NCBI RefSeq assembly: GCF_016879755.1
Contig: NZ_WOFU01000005.1
Coordinates: forward strand, 124,001 to 188,000
Source of the DNA: Bacillus sp. B15-48
GTDB taxonomy: Bacteria > Bacillota > Bacilli > Bacillales > Cytobacillaceae
Length of the DNA stretch: 64,000 nt
Direction of reading: 5' to 3'
In this document: in pieces, positions 53,375-63,861 of the stretch
Layout: the number at the start of each line of letters is the position of its first letter
Numbering within the stretch: position 1 is the first letter of the stretch
Program-made: the position numbers and the translations under genes
Notes under the pieces: model-generated
Databases searched by the model: none
What the model saw: only the letters and a program-made list of their open reading frames with translations
Told to the model about the DNA's origin: nothing

Positions 53375-53400
53375 ACAAAAGAGTGAGCTTCTGCTCACCC
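53375..53400 (-). terminator. Terminator after topA
   Basis: GGGTGAGC/GCTCACTC arms around a four-base loop are followed by TTTTGTTTTG on the minus strand, immediately after the topA stop codon. Confidence 0.88.
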
Positions 53401-55476
53401 TTATTTTTGTGGAGTTTCTTTATAGTCACATTCAATACATGACACTTGAACTCCCTTTTTAAGTTTCTTTTCAACTAAAAGACTTTCACACTTCGGACAA
53501 CTTCTGGCAAGCGGCTTATCCCAAGAAAGAAATTCACATCCTGGATAACGATCACATCCATAAAAAATCCGACGTTTTTTACTCTTTCTTTCAATAACGT
53601 TTCCTTCTTTACAACTCGGACACTTAACACCAATCTCTTTCACAATTGCTTTCGTATTGCGACAATCTGGGAAATTACTACAAGCCATAAACTTTCCGTA
53701 TCTCCCCATTTTAAAAACCATTGCATTGCCGCATTCTTCGCAATCCTCGCCTGCAGGTTCATCCTTAATTTCAACTTCCTGCATCTCTTGTTCCGCTTTT
53801 TCAAGGTCTTTTTCGAACCCCTTATAAAAACCGTCGATAATTTTGACCCAATTTACTTTTCCATCTTCGATACTATCGAGATCCTGCTCCATCTTTGCTG
53901 TAAATTCAACATCAAGGATATGTGGAAAGAATTCAATGATTAGCTCTAATACAATTTCCCCTAATTCAGTTGGAACAAACCGCTTATTATCAAGGCTAAC
54001 ATATCCTCTTTTCTGAATCGTATCAAGTGTCGGGGCATAAGTTGAAGGTCTACCGATTCCCATTTCCTCAAGCGTTCTTACGAGACGCGCCTCCGTATAC
54101 CTTGGGGGCGGCTGTGTATAGTGCTGTTTCGGTTCAATCTCCTTTTTCAACACCTCGTCGCCTTCAGCTAAATTGGGAAGCATCCGATCTTTTTCGTCTG
54201 TTTCATCATCAGTGCCTTCTACATAAACTTTCATAAAACCAGGAAACTTTATTTTTGAACCTGTCGCCCTAAATGTAATTCCCATGTTAACTAGATCAAC
54301 ACTCATCGTATCCATCACAGCTGGAGCCATTTGACTGGCAACAAAGCGTTCCCAAATTAATTTATATAAACGAAATTGGTCTCTAGATAAATACTCCTTA
54401 ATCTCAGTAGGTACTCTTAGAGCACTCGTTGGACGAATAGCTTCGTGAGCATCCTGACCATTTGTTTGTTTCTTTTCTTTCTTATCCGTTGTTTTTAAAA
54501 ATTCCTTGCCATATTCTGAAACAATATAACCACTTGCTTCTGCTTGGGCAACCTCAGAAATCCTTGTCGAATCAGTTCTCATGTAAGTGATTAAACCAAC
54601 TGTTCCTTCACTTCCAAGATCAATCCCCTCGTATAACTGCTGTGCGAGCATCATCGTTTTTCTTGCTCTGAAATTTAGTTTCCGAGCGGCTTCCTGTTGT
54701 AACGACGATGTAATAAATGGGGGAGCAGGGTTTCGCTTTCGTTCTTTTTTCGTAACACTATCAACTTTAAATGTATTTCCTTTGAGCTGCTTCAATATCT
54801 TTTGAACATCTTCTTCTGATTTCAATTCAACCTTTTTTGAATCAACTCCATAAAAGCTGCCCTCGAACTTTGTTTTTCCTTTCAAGAATTCAGCACCAAT
54901 TGTCCAATACTCTTCAGGTACAAAGCTTTTTATTTCTCTTTCGCGATCAATAACCATCCTTAACGCGACCGATTGGACCCTACCTGCACTTAGCCCTTTT
55001 TTTACTTTTTTCCAAAGAAGAGGACTGATATTATAACCAACGAGCCTGTCTAGAATACGACGGGCTTGCTGTGCATCGACAAGATCCATATTAATCGGGC
55101 GTGGATGCTTAAACGAATCTTTTATTGCATCTTTCGTAATTTCATTAAACACAACTCGACAATCAGAATTGACATCAACATCAAGACTGTTCGCTAAATG
55201 CCAGGCAATTGCTTCCCCCTCACGATCCGGGTCAGCCGCGAGGAATATTTTCTTCGCTTTTTTGGCCGCTGATTTTAATTCTTTTAAAACAGGACCTTTT
55301 CCTCGTATCGTTATATATTTCGGTTCATACTCACGATCTATATCGACACCCATTTGACTCTTGGGCAAATCTCTTACATGCCCCATTGAGGCTTTCACTT
55401 TATATTTTTTACCTAAATAACGTTCAATCGTTTTCGCTTTGGCAGGCGACTCAACGATGACTAAATACTCCGACAT
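53401..55476 (-). CDS. topA: DNA topoisomerase I
   Basis: This 691-residue type IA topoisomerase relaxes negative supercoils. The Toprim domain has [17 protein letters not shown] and [13 protein letters not shown]; the active-site tyrosine is Tyr298 in [11 protein letters not shown]. Three C-terminal zinc-ribbon domains (CEECGNAM..., CPSCKEGN..., CPKCESLL...) are present, the last lacking some spacing. The ATG has AAGGAGG. It is 287 bases downstream of dprA. Confidence 0.97.
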   Translation of the reverse strand: MSEYLVIVESPAKAKTIERYLGKKYKVKASMGHVRDLPKSQMGVDIDREYEPKYITIRGKGPVLKELKSAAKKAKKIFLAADPDREGEAIAWHLANSLDVDVNSDCRVVFNEITKDAIKDSFKHPRPINMDLVDAQQARRILDRLVGYNISPLLWKKVKKGLSAGRVQSVALRMVIDREREIKSFVPEEYWTIGAEFLKGKTKFEGSFYGVDSKKVELKSEEDVQKILKQLKGNTFKVDSVTKKERKRNPAPPFITSSLQQEAARKLNFRARKTMMLAQQLYEGIDLGSEGTVGLITYMRTDSTRISEVAQAEASGYIVSEYGKEFLKTTDKKEKKQTNGQDAHEAIRPTSALRVPTEIKEYLSRDQFRLYKLIWERFVASQMAPAVMDTMSVDLVNMGITFRATGSKIKFPGFMKVYVEGTDDETDEKDRMLPNLAEGDEVLKKEIEPKQHYTQPPPRYTEARLVRTLEEMGIGRPSTYAPTLDTIQKRGYVSLDNKRFVPTELGEIVLELIIEFFPHILDVEFTAKMEQDLDSIEDGKVNWVKIIDGFYKGFEKDLEKAEQEMQEVEIKDEPAGEDCEECGNAMVFKMGRYGKFMACSNFPDCRNTKAIVKEIGVKCPSCKEGNVIERKSKKRRIFYGCDRYPGCEFLSWDKPLARSCPKCESLLVEKKLKKGVQVSCIECDYKETPQK

Positions 55477-55514
55477 TCAGTAGTCCTCCTTAGAGGGATT
55501 AAAATTACCACTAT

Positions 55515-55542
55515 TATTTAATATGCAGTTCCACGTTGTCAA
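55515..55542 (-). promoter_or_regulatory. Candidate sigma-A promoter for topA
   Basis: A perfect -35 TTGACA is followed 16 bases on by TAAATA on the minus strand. The -10 is weak, so this is tentative. Confidence 0.4.
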
Positions 55543-55763
55543 TAACCTGCGGAAAGAAAACGGTTTCACTTACCTTCTTTTACCGCTTTTATAATAATGA
55601 ATAGAGAAGTCCCTACTATATAATTGTCCTGATGCAAAATGTATAACAGATTTAAAATAATTTCAACCATTTTGTTGTAAATTTTCCAATTGAGGGCGTT
55701 TTTTGACAAGAAAACTCTTCATTTTACCGGTATTTTTGACTATTTCGCCTTATTTTTCACAAA

Positions 55764-56612
55764 TCAAATTAAAATTTCTTCTATAATATCTTTCGGTTCC
55801 TTTACTAACTTTGCACCAAGCTGAATGAGCTCATTTGTTCCGCAATAGGAGGGAGAAAGAATGCTACCTGGGATGGCAAAAACCTCCCTGCCTTCATTCA
55901 ATGCATAATCTGCCGTTATAAATGAGCCGCTTCTTTTTTTAGCCTCAATGACTAGCGTTCCTTTCGCCAAACCACTAATGATCCGATTCCTTAACGGAAA
56001 CTGCCATTTTTCAGGTCTGAAGATTGGCGGATATTCAGAAATAATCGCCTGGTCCCGCATCATACGATGGGCCAAAGAACAATTTTCCCGCGGATAAATA
56101 TGATTAAAACCTCCCGCAATGACCGCAAGCGTCTTCCCACCATTCTTCATGGCGATTTCATGGGCATGCGCATCAATCCCTCTAGCTAAACCGCTTATAA
56201 TCATTGCACCACGGTGAATCAATTCTGGAAATAAATATTCAATCACATTTCTCCCATATGGCGTTGCTTCTCTACTTCCTACAACCGCTAAAGAAAAACT
56301 AGAATTTAATAGATTTGAATCCCCTTTCACAAACAAGATCCACGGAGGTTGATAAATGGTTTTAAGAAGAGGAGGGTAGCCTTCATCAAAAATACTAATC
56401 ATTTTAACTTTACTAGTAAAATAATCTTCAAGCAAATCATCAATCGGAATTGCATTGAGCATTGAAGGGAGATTTGACTGAACGATTTCATCGTTAAGAG
56501 GAGAGTAGAGGTCACGTAAGGAAGGGTTTGCTTTCAACAATGAGTAAATCGCCTTCCACCCTAACCGTTTACAATGCACCAATTGTATAAGCCGTTTTTT
56601 TAGTTCATCCAT
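55764..56612 (-). CDS. dprA: DNA-processing protein DprA (Smf)
   Basis: This 282-residue single-strand DNA-binding protein loads RecA during transformation. The Rossmann-like domain has VVGSREATPYG near 110-120, SGLARGIDAHAHEIAM, and the C-terminal IPGSILSPSYCGTNELIQLGA segment. It ends there, without the C-terminal winged helix found in some species, as in B. subtilis. The ATG has AGGAGG. The gene lies between sucD and topA. Confidence 0.94.
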   Translation of the reverse strand: MDELKKRLIQLVHCKRLGWKAIYSLLKANPSLRDLYSPLNDEIVQSNLPSMLNAIPIDDLLEDYFTSKVKMISIFDEGYPPLLKTIYQPPWILFVKGDSNLLNSSFSLAVVGSREATPYGRNVIEYLFPELIHRGAMIISGLARGIDAHAHEIAMKNGGKTLAVIAGGFNHIYPRENCSLAHRMMRDQAIISEYPPIFRPEKWQFPLRNRIISGLAKGTLVIEAKKRSGSFITADYALNEGREVFAIPGSILSPSYCGTNELIQLGAKLVKEPKDIIEEILI

Positions 56613-56684
56613 TTAAGGACCTCCTTGACGGGGATATTTTTGAAAAGTAGGAAGAAAAATTACGAGGATTAGAAGATTAAAAGA

Positions 56685-56722
56685 ATAGGCAAACAGTCCC
56701 TTAACTAAAGGAGGGACTGTTT
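56685..56722 (-). terminator. Terminator after sucD
   Basis: AAACAGTCCCT and AGGGACTGTTT arms around a ten-base loop are followed by TATTCTTTT on the minus strand, about a dozen bases after sucD. Confidence 0.82.
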
Positions 56723-56735
56723 GCACTATTTTTGA

Positions 56736-57638
56736 TTAATGAGTTTTACACTTGTCGTATAGTCCTTGTTCTTTAAGAACTTCGATTAATGTTTCTCCCA
56801 TTACTGAAGGCGTTTCAGCCACTTTAATGCCACACTCGTTCATTACGCGAATTTTCTCATCCGCGGTTCCTTTTCCACCAGAAATAATGGCGCCAGCATG
56901 ACCCATACGCTTTCCCGGAGGCGCAGTACGACCACCAATGAAACCAACAACAGGTTTCGTCATATTGGCTTTTACCCACTCAGCAGCTTCTTCTTCAGCC
57001 GTTCCACCAATTTCACCAATCATAATCACTGCATATGTTTCCGGATCCTCATTAAATGCGTTCAAAACATCAATAAAGTTCGTACCGTTAACAGGGTCGC
57101 CACCAATCCCAACAGCTGTAGTTTGACCAATTCCAGCTTGTGTCAATTGATGAACCGCTTCATACGTTAATGTACCCGAACGGGAAACGACACCGACATG
57201 ACCTTTTTTATGAATATAGCCTGGCATAATTCCAATTTTACATTCGTCTGCTGTAATCACCCCTGGACAGTTCGGTCCGACAAGGCGAGTTTTCTTACCT
57301 TCCATATAACGTTTTACCTTTACCATATCTAGTACAGGAATATGCTCCGTGATACAGATAGCAAGTTCAAGTTCAGCATCAACAGCTTCCATGATCGCAT
57401 CTGCTGCAAACGGAGCAGGAACATAAATGACGGACGCAGTTGCACCGGTCGCTTTTACAGCCTCTTGAACAGTGTTAAAAACAGGAACTCCTTCGACTTC
57501 TTGTCCACCTTTTCCAGGAGTTGTTCCAGCAACGATTTTTGTTCCGTATTCCAGCATTTGTTTTGTATGAAATAAAGCTGTGGAACCAGTAATCCCTTGG
57601 ACAATGACTTTTGTATCTTTATTAATAAATACACTCAT
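56736..57638 (-). CDS. sucD: Succinyl-CoA ligase subunit alpha
   Basis: This 300-residue subunit binds CoA and carries the phosphohistidine. The N-terminal domain has [16 protein letters not shown], and the active histidine lies in [10 protein letters not shown] near residue 245. It forms an operon with sucC (22-base gap). The ATG has GAAGGAG upstream. TCA-cycle enzyme, cytoplasmic. Confidence 0.97.
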   Translation of the reverse strand: MSVFINKDTKVIVQGITGSTALFHTKQMLEYGTKIVAGTTPGKGGQEVEGVPVFNTVQEAVKATGATASVIYVPAPFAADAIMEAVDAELELAICITEHIPVLDMVKVKRYMEGKKTRLVGPNCPGVITADECKIGIMPGYIHKKGHVGVVSRSGTLTYEAVHQLTQAGIGQTTAVGIGGDPVNGTNFIDVLNAFNEDPETYAVIMIGEIGGTAEEEAAEWVKANMTKPVVGFIGGRTAPPGKRMGHAGAIISGGKGTADEKIRVMNECGIKVAETPSVMGETLIEVLKEQGLYDKCKTH

Positions 57639-57660
57639 AACAACGATTCTCCTTCCTATC

Positions 57661-58821
57661 CTACTTAACTAGTGAAACAATTTTTTGCGCGCCGTCAGCC
57701 ATTGATTCAGCTGCAACTAAATTCAATCCGGATTCATTTAGGATTTGCTTCCCAAGATCCACATTGGTTCCTTCAAGACGAACAACAAGCGGAACTTCTA
57801 ATCCAACTTGTTTTGCAGCCTCAACTACACCATTAGCAATGACATCACACTTCATAATTCCACCAAAAATATTAACGAAAATACCTTTTACGTTTTGATC
57901 GGATAGAATAATCTTAAATGCTTCGGTTACCTTTTCTGCCGTTGCACCGCCCCCAACATCAAGGAAGTTTGCGGGGTCACCACCGTAATGTTTTACAATG
58001 TCCATTGTAGCCATTGCAAGTCCGGCACCATTTACCATGCAACCAATGTTTCCATCTAAAGAGATGTAACTTAAATCGTATTTAGATGCTTCAATTTCCT
58101 TTGCATCTTCTTCTTCAAGATCACGAAGTTCAATGATATCTTTACGACGATAAAGAGCGTTCGCATCAAAATTCAGCTTTGCATCAAGTGCCATGACTTT
58201 GCCGTCCCCTGTAACGACAAGCGGATTGATTTCAGCAATCGAACAATCCTTTTCAATATATGCGTTATATAATCCCATCATAAACTTCACTGCTTGGTTA
58301 ACAAGCTGAGTAGGGATATTAATATTAAAAGCAATTCTTCGCGCTTGGAAAGCTGTTAATCCTACAACAGGATCGATTTGCTCTTTGAAGATTTTTTCCG
58401 GGGTTTTTTCCGCAACTTCTTCAATTTCCGTTCCACCTTCTTCTGAAGCCATTAAAACAACTCGAGAAGTGGCACGATCAAGCACTAGACCGACATAATA
58501 TTCCTTTTTGATGTCACAGCCTTCTTCAATAAGAAGTCGCTTTACTTCTTTCCCCTCAGGTCCCGTTTGATGAGTGACAAGCGTTTTTCCTAGGATTTCA
58601 CTTGCATATGTACGAACCTCATCTAAATTTTTTGCTACTTTTACCCCACCAGCTTTTCCACGTCCACCAGCATGAATCTGTGCTTTTACAACACAAACCT
58701 GGGTTCCTAATTCTTTCGCGGCCTCAACAGCTTCATCGACTGTGAATGCCACTTTACCATTAGGTACTGTAACCCCATATTGTCTGAGGACCTCTTTTCC
58801 TTGATACTCATGGATATTCAT
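57661..58821 (-). CDS. sucC: Succinyl-CoA ligase subunit beta
   Basis: This 386-residue subunit has an ATP-grasp domain starting [33 protein letters not shown] (about 46-61) for nucleotide binding, and a C-terminal CoA-ligase domain ([15 protein letters not shown]). The ATG has AGGAGG. In B. subtilis ylqG and ylqH separate it from rnhB; neither is present here. Confidence 0.97.
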   Translation of the reverse strand: MNIHEYQGKEVLRQYGVTVPNGKVAFTVDEAVEAAKELGTQVCVVKAQIHAGGRGKAGGVKVAKNLDEVRTYASEILGKTLVTHQTGPEGKEVKRLLIEEGCDIKKEYYVGLVLDRATSRVVLMASEEGGTEIEEVAEKTPEKIFKEQIDPVVGLTAFQARRIAFNINIPTQLVNQAVKFMMGLYNAYIEKDCSIAEINPLVVTGDGKVMALDAKLNFDANALYRRKDIIELRDLEEEDAKEIEASKYDLSYISLDGNIGCMVNGAGLAMATMDIVKHYGGDPANFLDVGGGATAEKVTEAFKIILSDQNVKGIFVNIFGGIMKCDVIANGVVEAAKQVGLEVPLVVRLEGTNVDLGKQILNESGLNLVAAESMADGAQKIVSLVK

Positions 58822-58917
58822 TTTCCCATCCTCCTATCAACTTCCACATAGTTTGCAACATGTTCGTTGCAGAATTTTAACTAAAAAACTGTTTCAAAAA
58901 TAACAGACTGCGCTTTC

Positions 58918-58946
58918 ATTGTATATAATGAAATATTTCTTGTCTA
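58918..58946 (-). promoter_or_regulatory. Candidate sigma-A promoter for sucC-sucD
   Basis: On the minus strand, -35 TAGACA and -10 TACAAT are separated by 17 bases. It lies after the rnhB terminator and gives a leader of about 90 bases. Confidence 0.55.
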
Positions 58947-58998
58947 GCTTTATGATTAAAAATATTTCGGTTTTTCTAAAATTCTGACAAAGTGTACG

Positions 58999-59033
58999 AA
59001 AAAAAGACCCTGTAAACGACTATTTACGGGCCT
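58999..59033 (-). terminator. Terminator after rnhB
   Basis: GGCCCGTAAA pairs with TTTACAGGGTC (one bulge) around a six-base loop and is followed by seven Ts on the minus strand. Confidence 0.85.
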
Positions 59034-59067
59034 TTTAGATAAGGCAGGAGATTTATTATCTAAACGA

Positions 59068-59847
59068 TTATTTTTCTTGTATAGAGAACGACTTTATCGG
59101 AGCAAAGCTTTTTCGATGATAAGGCGTTATTCCTTCCCTGCTAATCGCAGCTAAATGTTCTGCCGTCCCATACCCCATATTCGAACCGAAACCATATTGG
59201 GGGTATTCATTATGAATTTCACGCATAAACCGGTCTCTCGTCACTTTTGCAATGATTGAAGCGGCAGCAATTGTCACACTTCGACTATCCCCTTTAATGA
59301 TTGCTTCAGCGGGATAAGGTGTCTCAAGCTTGACAGCATCGACAAGCAAAAAGTCAGGCTTCATTGGCAGTTGCGCGATTGCATGATTCATAGCTTTTTT
59401 TGATGCCTGCAAAATATTGATACGGTCAATTTCTAATGCATCGATAAACCCGATACCGATCGCTATAGCCTCCGAGCGAATTTTATCGAAATAATCATTT
59501 CGTTTTTGCTCGCTAAGTTTCTTGGAATCATCGATACCGGGTAAATAAAAGTCGTCAGGAAGGATGACAGCGGCAGCGACAACTGGGCCCGCAAGAGGAC
59601 CTCTTCCTACCTCATCAATCCCGGCAATAAACTGAAACCCTTGGGCCTTAAACTGGCGTTCATAGGAAGTCATTTCAACATATTTTTTATGTAATAATCG
59701 TTCCTTTTCCTTCTGCCTCATCCATTTCTTAAGAAGACGCTGGACCCCTTTCCGTTCGTCTTTTTCAAGAAGTTGAATAAACGCCTCATCAATCTCGTTA
59801 TTCTCTTCCAACATTTTTTCGATTTCTTCAACCGTTAATTTCCCCAT
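59068..59847 (-). CDS. rnhB: Ribonuclease HII
   Basis: This 259-residue enzyme removes ribonucleotides from DNA. The catalytic acidic residues are in GIDEVGRGPLAGP (Asp78, Glu79), with a further Asp in LLVDAV. An N-terminal charged extension of about 70 residues precedes the catalytic domain, as in Bacillus members. The ATG at 59847 has a rather weak site (CGGAAG). It follows rbgA. Confidence 0.95.
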   Translation of the reverse strand: MGKLTVEEIEKMLEENNEIDEAFIQLLEKDERKGVQRLLKKWMRQKEKERLLHKKYVEMTSYERQFKAQGFQFIAGIDEVGRGPLAGPVVAAAVILPDDFYLPGIDDSKKLSEQKRNDYFDKIRSEAIAIGIGFIDALEIDRINILQASKKAMNHAIAQLPMKPDFLLVDAVKLETPYPAEAIIKGDSRSVTIAAASIIAKVTRDRFMREIHNEYPQYGFGSNMGYGTAEHLAAISREGITPYHRKSFAPIKSFSIQEK

Positions 59848-59897
59848 AAAATCTTCCGTTCTTTTTTATTTCTTATTAACTCATAGGACAAATCCCC

Positions 59898-60758
59898 TTA
59901 CTTTTCCTCTTGTATATCTCTAGGTCGTTCAAAAGTAAGCGGACCAAACTTTTCTCCACGTATTTCCCTAATCACAGTTTCAGCTACTTTATCATAATCA
60001 ATTTCTTTGCCCTGTTTAAATCCCCGTACTAGCCCGATTTTGTCAAATAGTTCGATTATATCCTCTGGGATTTCCGTTAACTCAAACTTTTCCTTTAACC
60101 TTTCAGGGTAGTTTGTCCGCAGAAATTTCAAAGCATATACTGCTACATCATCTAAATTTAGAATCGTGTCTTTAATCGCACCTGTAACAGCTAATTTTAA
60201 TCCCACTTCTTGGTCTTCAAATTTTGGCCAGAGAATTCCAGGGGTATCAAGGAGCTCGAGTTCATTTCCCACCTTGATCCATTGCTGCGCTTTCGTGACT
60301 CCAGGCATATTTCCTGTTTTCGCAATATTTTTCCCGTGAAGGCGGTTAATCAGCGTCGACTTTCCTGAGTTCGGAATTCCGACAATCATTGCACGAATAG
60401 CCCGCGGCTTAACTCCTTTTGCTTTTAACCGTTCAAGCTTATCCGTCAATAAACGTTTCGCTTCACTAACAATTGGCTTCAATCCTACGCCAGCCTTAGC
60501 ATTAATCGCCAAAGCGGTTACGCCTTGATTCTTAAAGTAGCGAATCCACTCCGCTGTTCTTTCCTTGTCGGCCATATCAGCCTTATTTAGAAATACAATT
60601 CGCGGCTTATGCTGGACGATCTCATCAATCATTGGATTGCGCGACGAATAAGGTACTCTCGCATCCACTAATTCAAAAATAATATCGACTAGCTTAAGTT
60701 TCTCGGTTACTTCCCTACGAGCTTTAGCCATATGGCCAGGAAACCATTGGATTGTCAT
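59898..60758 (-). CDS. rbgA: Ribosome biogenesis GTPase RbgA (YlqF)
   Basis: This 286-residue circularly permuted GTPase is needed for 50S assembly. G4 (LNKADMAD) precedes G1 ([14 protein letters not shown]) and G3 (LDTPGILWP). The ATG at 60758 ([10 protein letters not shown]) is preferred over an in-frame TTG two codons earlier because that is where the family starts and AAGGAGG lies ten bases upstream. It is encoded after lepB. Confidence 0.96.
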   Translation of the reverse strand: MTIQWFPGHMAKARREVTEKLKLVDIIFELVDARVPYSSRNPMIDEIVQHKPRIVFLNKADMADKERTAEWIRYFKNQGVTALAINAKAGVGLKPIVSEAKRLLTDKLERLKAKGVKPRAIRAMIVGIPNSGKSTLINRLHGKNIAKTGNMPGVTKAQQWIKVGNELELLDTPGILWPKFEDQEVGLKLAVTGAIKDTILNLDDVAVYALKFLRTNYPERLKEKFELTEIPEDIIELFDKIGLVRGFKQGKEIDYDKVAETVIREIRGEKFGPLTFERPRDIQEEK

Positions 60759-60785
60759 TTGCAAAAAACCTCCTTACGATGAGGA

Positions 60786-60836
60786 AGCGCTTTGTTTATG
60801 CCCTGCATAAGTTTGACAGAGAATGAACAAAGCGCT
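60786..60836 (-). other. Stem-loop between lepB and rbgA
   Basis: Perfect 11-base arms AGCGCTTTGTT and AACAAAGCGCT enclose a loop of about 29 bases. No T tract follows, so it is probably an mRNA structure rather than a terminator. Confidence 0.5.
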
Positions 60837-60841
60837 CCTTA

Positions 60842-61393
60842 TTATTCGACTAGTCTAATATCTTCAATTGGCCAATAAATCAAACTTGTTTTCCCAAGAA
60901 CTTCCCCGAGTGGGACTGTACCGATATGGCGACTATCCTTACTGTATCGACGATTATCTCCCATGACGAAAATATGACCCTCAGGTACTGTTTCTCTGCC
61001 AATTTTCTCCTCTAATGTAAATGGGTCTGTAAGCGGCCCATCAATGACTTGCTTTTTATATTCTTCCAAGTATGGCTCTTCGTATGCTTTCCCATTTATA
61101 TAGAGTGTATCATTTCGATATTCAAGCTTATCTCCTGGTAAACCAATCACTCTTTTTATGTAATCTTTATTTTCTGGCGCATGGAAAACGACAATATCAA
61201 AGCGTTCAGGCTCCCCTATTTTATAACCTAATTTATTGACTATCATTCGATCCTGATCATGTAGGGTTGGCATCATTGACAATCCATCTACCACAATAGG
61301 GGCAAATAAGAAGTACCTGATGACTGCTGCTAAAATAACAGCAATGATTAGTGCCTTTGTCCATTCCCAAAATTCATTTTTTTTCTGTGCCAT
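60842..61393 (-). CDS. lepB: Type I signal peptidase
   Basis: This 183-residue membrane protease has one N-terminal transmembrane segment (about 10-30), catalytic Ser39 (GLSMMPT) and Lys80 (DYIKRVIGLPGD), and the C-terminal GDNRRYSKDSRHIG box. The start at 61393 is chosen by a GGTGGGG site; the reading frame extends upstream without one. It is the Sip-type enzyme in the rplS-lepB-rbgA order of Bacillus. Confidence 0.94.
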   Translation of the reverse strand: MAQKKNEFWEWTKALIIAVILAAVIRYFLFAPIVVDGLSMMPTLHDQDRMIVNKLGYKIGEPERFDIVVFHAPENKDYIKRVIGLPGDKLEYRNDTLYINGKAYEEPYLEEYKKQVIDGPLTDPFTLEEKIGRETVPEGHIFVMGDNRRYSKDSRHIGTVPLGEVLGKTSLIYWPIEDIRLVE

Positions 61394-61530
61394 TCTTTCC
61401 CCACCATTCTCAGAAAATCTTTTTTCTATATATATCTTTATTTTACATAACTTATGAAACATAAACACAATGGGAGGGTTTTTTTTACATAATTTTTATA
61501 TTCAAAATGAGAGTTGCCCGTATTCTAAGA

Positions 61531-61558
61531 AAAAGGAGCTTGTTTTGCAAGCTCCTTT
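61531..61558 (-). terminator. Terminator after rplS
   Basis: AAAGGAGCTTG and CAAGCTCCTTT arms around five bases are followed by TTCTTAG on the minus strand, 15 bases after rplS. Confidence 0.88.
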
Positions 61559-61572
61559 TACCTAAATTCATA

Positions 61573-62004
<432 letters not shown>

Positions 62005-62010
62005 AAAAAT

Positions 62011-62039
62011 ACTATACCATAATGAAACATTAACTGCAA
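62011..62039 (-). promoter_or_regulatory. Sigma-A promoter for rplS
   Basis: On the minus strand, -35 TTGCAG and -10 TATAGT are separated by 17 bases, immediately after the trmD stop. Confidence 0.72.
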
Positions 62040-62042
62040 TAA

Positions 62043-62786
62043 TTATTCCTTTTGTTTTTTTATTTCATTTAACCATTTCTGGTGTTCTTTTGGAAGTTCG
62101 ATTTCTTCAAAAAGATCCGGACGACGAGTATGCGTTCTGCGAAGGGATTCTTTTATTCTCCATTCTTCAATTAAACGATGGTTTCCAGATAAAAGAGTGT
62201 CAGGAACCTTCATTCCCCGAAAATCTGCTGGTCTTGTATAGTGAGGGTGCTCCAATAAGCCAGTACTAAACGAATCTTTAATATGTGATTCTTCACTGCC
62301 AAGTACCCCAGGCAACAGTCGTACAACACTATCAACCACGACCATTGCTCCTAACTCCCCACCTGTAAGTACATAGTCACCTATAGAAATTTCATCGGTA
62401 ATTAAATGCTCACGAATCCGCTCGTCATAGCCCTCATAATGGCCGCAAATGAAAATAAGATGCTCTTCCCTGGAAAGCTCTTCTGCCTTTTTTTGTGTAT
62501 AACGTTCTCCTTGTGGACACATTAATATGACTCGCGTCTTCTTCACTTCTGCTTTGTCAACTATATGTGCAACCGCATCAAATATCGGTTGAGGCTTTAA
62601 TACCATCCCTGCCCCTCCTCCGTATGGATAATCATCGACGGTTTGATGACGGTTATCGGCATACTCCCGGAAGTTCACTACATTATAACTTACCGCTTGT
62701 TTGTCTTCAGCTTTCTTCAGAATAGAATGTCCGAAAACACCAGCAAACATTTCTGGAAAGATCGATAGGATATCAATCTTCATCAT
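62043..62786 (-). CDS. trmD: tRNA (guanine-37-N1) methyltransferase TrmD
   Basis: This 247-residue SPOUT-class enzyme methylates G37 and prevents frameshifting. The knot segments [18 protein letters not shown] and [14 protein letters not shown] bind AdoMet; the C-terminal domain contains [13 protein letters not shown]. It overlaps the rimM stop by four bases (ATGA), so translation is coupled. The start could equally be the next ATG. Confidence 0.96.
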   Translation of the reverse strand: MMKIDILSIFPEMFAGVFGHSILKKAEDKQAVSYNVVNFREYADNRHQTVDDYPYGGGAGMVLKPQPIFDAVAHIVDKAEVKKTRVILMCPQGERYTQKKAEELSREEHLIFICGHYEGYDERIREHLITDEISIGDYVLTGGELGAMVVVDSVVRLLPGVLGSEESHIKDSFSTGLLEHPHYTRPADFRGMKVPDTLLSGNHRLIEEWRIKESLRRTHTRRPDLFEEIELPKEHQKWLNEIKKQKE

Positions 62787-63301
62787 GATAAAAGCCCTTC
62801 GATCGGTTCAATTAAAATTAATTTCTCTTTAATGTCGACTTTTTTAACGACATCTTCTATATAAGGAATGAGGATTTCTTTCCCTTTCTTTGCCTTTACC
62901 ACCCAGACATCGTTTGCTCCAGGCGTGAGAATTTCAACAATCTTTCCTATTTCCTCACCATCGATTGTTGCAACGAGGCAGCCGATAATATCTTGGAAAT
63001 AATATTCACCTTCTTCGAGTGTCCCACGTTGACTTTCAGGAACTTTCAGGATGCCATCTCTCATCGCTTCCACTTGATTCACATTATCGTAACCTTCAAA
63101 GGTCAGCAAATCAAAGTTTTTATGTGTTCGGTGACTGCTGACAACCAGTTCGATTGGTTCTTTTTCTCCCGATTTAAAAAGAAAGAGCATATTCCCTGTT
63201 TTGTATCGTTCCTCCGGAAAGTCCGTTCTTGATATTACTCTTACCTCGCCACGTAATCCGTGGGTATTAACGATTTTTCCAACATTAAACCATTTCTTCA
63301 T
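62783..63301 (-). CDS. rimM: Ribosome maturation factor RimM
   Basis: This 172-residue factor matures the 30S head. It starts [33 protein letters not shown], typical of RimM, with a C-terminal PRC-barrel domain ([27 protein letters not shown]). The ATG has GAGGTGAAG upstream. It overlaps trmD. Confidence 0.96.
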   Translation of the reverse strand: MKKWFNVGKIVNTHGLRGEVRVISRTDFPEERYKTGNMLFLFKSGEKEPIELVVSSHRTHKNFDLLTFEGYDNVNQVEAMRDGILKVPESQRGTLEEGEYYFQDIIGCLVATIDGEEIGKIVEILTPGANDVWVVKAKKGKEILIPYIEDVVKKVDIKEKLILIEPIEGLLS

Positions 63302-63310
63302 TTTTAACCT

Positions 63311-63703
63311 TCACCTCTCACGTATTTCAACAACAACACCGTCTTTCACGACAATTGTTTTTTCATTAAGGAAATCATCCCAAAGATCCCCTTCGTTAAT
63401 TTCAACAAGTGCTTGAAGCTCTGATTCTTTCAACTCGCTTCCTAACGGTAGAATATGTAATTGTTCCATATAAAAATCCCATTGTTTTATTTTCTCATAG
63501 CGGGTACGAATTTCCTGATCAAATTGTTTTTGTAATAACTCTGAAGAGAATTTTTTTAACTTTTCCTGCTTTTTTAATTCAAACTTTAATTGTTCTGTTT
63601 CTTTTTGCAATTGAAGCTTTTTTCCTTCATATTTTTGCAGAAGTCGATCTTTGCTTGCTTCTGTTAATACTTGTTTAACGATCACTGTTTGAATGACCTT
63701 CAC
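63311..63703 (-). CDS. ylqD: YlqD-like protein
   Basis: This 130-residue protein has a long charged coiled-coil-like segment (about 20-75, rich in Lys, Glu, Gln and Leu) and matches YlqD by position between khpA and rimM and by N-terminus KVIQTVIVKQVLTE. The start is GTG with GAGGTGAGG. Function is unknown. Confidence 0.87.
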   Translation of the reverse strand: MKVIQTVIVKQVLTEASKDRLLQKYEGKKLQLQKETEQLKFELKKQEKLKKFSSELLQKQFDQEIRTRYEKIKQWDFYMEQLHILPLGSELKESELQALVEINEGDLWDDFLNEKTIVVKDGVVVEIRER

Positions 63704-63802
63704 AACCTCACCTCTCCATTACTCAGCGATGGTTTTATTTCTCTTTCATTTTAGATCCGGCATTGATATGCATGTTCATTATATATGAAACGAGTAAAAA
63801 AG

Positions 63803-63850
63803 AAAAAGACCGACTTTAAAATCATGTTTAATGATTTTAAGTCCGTCTTT
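63803..63850 (-). terminator. Terminator between khpA and ylqD
   Basis: Long arms, AAAGACGGACTTAAAATCAT against ATGATTTTAAAGTCGGTCTTT with one bulge or mismatch near the base, are followed by TTCTTTTTT on the minus strand, a dozen bases after the khpA stop. Confidence 0.9.
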
Positions 63851-63861
63851 CCAATACTGAA

